A stretch of DNA of 60,638 nucleotides from positions 1-60,638 of the forward strand of contig DWYJ01000035.1 of assembly GCA_019118745.1 (NCBI GenBank), written 5' to 3'. The translations under genes were made by a program, and so were the position numbers. Under the pieces are notes generated by a model, which saw only the letters and a program-made list of their open reading frames with translations, was not told the DNA's origin and searched no databases. Positions 58,978 through 60,638 of this stretch are shown piece by piece; the stretch's first letter is position 1; each line of letters begins with the position of its first letter. This DNA comes from Candidatus Desulfovibrio gallistercoris (GTDB taxonomy: Bacteria > Desulfobacterota > Desulfovibrionia > Desulfovibrionales > Desulfovibrionaceae).

Positions 58978-59506
58978 GGAGCGGCGAGAGGGGCCTTTTT
59001 ATTTTCTTTTTTATGTCGTTGAATTGCGGCTATTGCCCGGCATCCGGGCGTGGTCGCCTGCGCGGCGGGCGACCGAATGGCGGCCCGAAAGGGCCGTGAC
59101 CGTCAGGCGGCGAAGGAGCCTTACGGGCATCGACAGCAGAGATGGGCAGGGGATAAGGGGCTTGCGCAGCCCCTTACCCCCTGCGCCCCCCAACCCCACG
59201 TTGGGGCAGCCATCCGTGACGGCCTGTAAATCCGCTCAGATAGTCCTTTTACCTCCTCCCTGCCGCGCGGCATAGGGCATCGCCATGCCGCGCTTACGTC
59301 TGTTAAACGGTAGTGTCGGCTTTTTCAGTATGCTGAAAGACAGCCTTCTTTTACCGCTGGGGAAAGGGGCCTTCCCTGGCTGATTCCGTGCGCTGTGCCG
59401 GAGAGCTGGAAAATGCAAGGTGCATCGTTGGTGAGTCTTTTGCCGCAGTCCAGCATAGAGCGTTTTGCCGATGAAAAAGGGGAAACGCGAGGCCGCGGCC
59501 GGCGGT
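58978..59506. other. Repeat-rich intergenic region without genes
   Basis: 529 bases. It holds the inverted copy of repeat family 3 (59069-59141), a GC hairpin AGGGGCTTGCGCAGCCCCTTA (59157-59175), and a truncated family-1 end (AGAGCGTTTTGCC from 59457). No protein or RNA gene recognised. Confidence 0.5.
59069..59141 (-). repeat. Dispersed repeat, family 3, copy 2 (inverted)
   Basis: GGGCCGTGACCGTCAGGCGG ... GGAGCCTTACGGGCATCGAC ... AGCAGAG matches the reverse complement of 57955-58028 with scattered differences. Confidence 0.55.
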
Positions 59507-60400
59507 TCAGCGTTTTTGTTGCAGGCGGTCGCGCAGGATGATGGCGGCCAGGTTCATGCCGAGCACCAGCAGGATGAGCACGAGGCCCGTCCCGTATTGC
59601 AGGGGGCGGGTCTTTTCTATGTCCGTCCCGGCGGTGGCCAGCACATACATGTGATAAGGAAGGGCCATGACGGCGCTGAACAGGGAGTCCGGGGATTTGG
59701 GCGTGGAAAAGACGGCGGCCGTGAACATGATGGCCGCGGTCTCTCCGGCGGCGCGGGCCACGCCAAGGATGGCCCCGGTGAGCATGCCGGGCAGGGCGCA
59801 GGGCAGCACCACGCGCAAAATGGTCTGGAAGCGGGCCGCGCCCAGCGCCAGCGAGGCTTCGCGGTAGGTGGCGGGCACGGCGCGCAGGGCTTCCTCCGCC
59901 GTATTGATGATGACCGGCAGAGTAAGCACGGCCAGGGTCAGCACGCCGGAGAGGATGCAGACGCCGAAGCCGCAGAAGGTCACGAAGAAGGAAAGGCCGA
60001 ACAGGCCGAACACCACGGACGGCACCCCGGCAAGATTGTTGACGCCCAGCCGCACATAGCCCGCCAGACGGGATCTGCCCGCATACTCGTGCAGGTAGAC
60101 GGCGCTCAACACGCCCAGCGGGAAGGCCAGCAGCAGCGCGCCCAGCGAAAGGATGGCCGTGCCGATGATGCAGGGCAGGATGCCGCCCTCGGTCATCATC
60201 TTGCGGGGCGGCTCGCTGAGGAATTCCCAGGACAGGGCGGGCAGGCCCTGCACCAGCAGAAAGACGCAGATACCGACCAGCACCAGCACGTTGAGCGCGG
60301 CGATGAGGCGCAGCAGGCCGAACATGGCCTTTTCCGTCAGCAGACGGCGCGGGCCGGACGAGGGAACGGTGTCGGATGGAGCGGAAAGCGGGGTGGACAT
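59507..60400 (-). CDS. pstA: Phosphate ABC transporter permease PstA
   Basis: 297 residues with six membrane helices. Family motifs are GGILPCIIGTAILSLGALLL, SVVFGLFGLSFFV, ALGAARFQTILRVVLPCALPG (the EAA loop) and GVARAAGETAAIMFTA. GGAGACACC precedes the ATG. PstA normally works with PstC, PstB and PstS. No pstC lies within the 238 bases upstream in the window, and downstream genes are beyond a repeat-filled gap on the other strand. The rest of the system must be encoded elsewhere or further right. Confidence 0.85.
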   Translation of the reverse strand: MSTPLSAPSDTVPSSGPRRLLTEKAMFGLLRLIAALNVLVLVGICVFLLVQGLPALSWEFLSEPPRKMMTEGGILPCIIGTAILSLGALLLAFPLGVLSAVYLHEYAGRSRLAGYVRLGVNNLAGVPSVVFGLFGLSFFVTFCGFGVCILSGVLTLAVLTLPVIINTAEEALRAVPATYREASLALGAARFQTILRVVLPCALPGMLTGAILGVARAAGETAAIMFTAAVFSTPKSPDSLFSAVMALPYHMYVLATAGTDIEKTRPLQYGTGLVLILLVLGMNLAAIILRDRLQQKR

Positions 60401-60570
60401 GGTGTCTCCTGTCGTATTTTTCCGAATGGATGCGCGGATACGAGCAAATGGGCGTTTGTTCCAGGGGCTATTAATACTAATTTTAAAAATAATTCAAATA
60501 GATAAGTCATGTCTCCCTTGCGCGCTCCGCTTGCCTTGGGGCGGGGTTGCCTCGTGTCCCTGACGTTTCC

Positions 60571-60638
60571 CCGGTAAAAGCGCGCTGGGGAAGGGATGGG
60601 GGGCTTGGGGGGAAGGGGAACCCCTCCAGCGCAGGCGG
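60571..60638 (-). repeat. Dispersed repeat, family 2, inverted copy cut by the window end
   Basis: GTAAAAGCGCGCTGGGGAAG, GGATGGGGGGCTTGGGGGGA and AGGGGAACCCCTCC are the reverse complement of the family-2 plan at 58049-58153. Confidence 0.55.

Noticed and set aside
1..60638. CRISPR array
   Set aside because: No regularly spaced short direct repeats with unique spacers were seen; the repeats found are dispersed intergenic elements and protein-module duplications.

Overview
The window looks like a chromosome segment from a Desulfovibrio-type bacterium (Desulfovibrionaceae). This is inference from the GC-rich, tightly packed gene style, a NikABCDE-type nickel importer, metal and antiporter genes, and phage-type remnants. 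No 16S gene or database search backs it.

Left host part (1-21.1 kb). A PAS-LuxR regulator and a small secreted protein come first. An IclR regulator then faces an operon of DapA-type lyase/aldolase, ACS-family MFS transporter, COG3618 lactonase, split UxaA/SuyAB-type lyase and PdxA-type dehydrogenase. Together these look like uptake and stepwise degradation of a small hydroxylated or sulfonated acid. Next is an arsenic-type set (ArsR, ArsP/DUF318 permease, CxxC thioredoxin fold) with a shared candidate operator. A minus-strand nikA-nikB-nikC-nikDE(fused)-methyltransferase operon follows, then a NIT-domain chemoreceptor.

Genomic island (21.1-52.7 kb). The region is bounded by copies of the 3' part of tRNA-Thr(TGT). 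A 52-bp copy lies at 21122-21173, a diverged copy at 47861-47908, and the intact gene at 52656-52731. This suggests two tandem integrations. The first (about 26.7 kb) carries a long minus-strand operon for an ABC-exported glycan: CapK/PaaK-like ligase, Wzm, a Wzt-glycosyltransferase fusion, many glycosyltransferases, GalE, methyltransferases, a polysaccharide deacetylase, and two unusual radical SAM proteins. One of those has four copies of a 'GW' beta-rich module followed by two radical SAM/SPASM-like halves. The same module type is fused to other enzymes of the operon, which makes this the strongest candidate for an undescribed system. One methyltransferase is frameshifted at a G7 tract, so it is either phase-variable or a sequencing error. 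The second segment (about 4.8 kb) holds decayed phage genes: a MuF/polyvalent-domain protein and broken com and mom genes, the phage DNA-modification pair.

Right host part (52.7-60.6 kb). This holds a SpoU/TrmH methyltransferase, speG, a cation antiporter behind a structured leader, umuD-umuC with a palindromic promoter, a DksA-like zinc-finger protein, a TRIC/UPF0126 membrane protein and pstA. Three families of dispersed intergenic repeats occur. One is a ~146-bp element with AGAGCATTTT-type ends that sits between com and mom, at the arsR promoter and before the TRIC gene.
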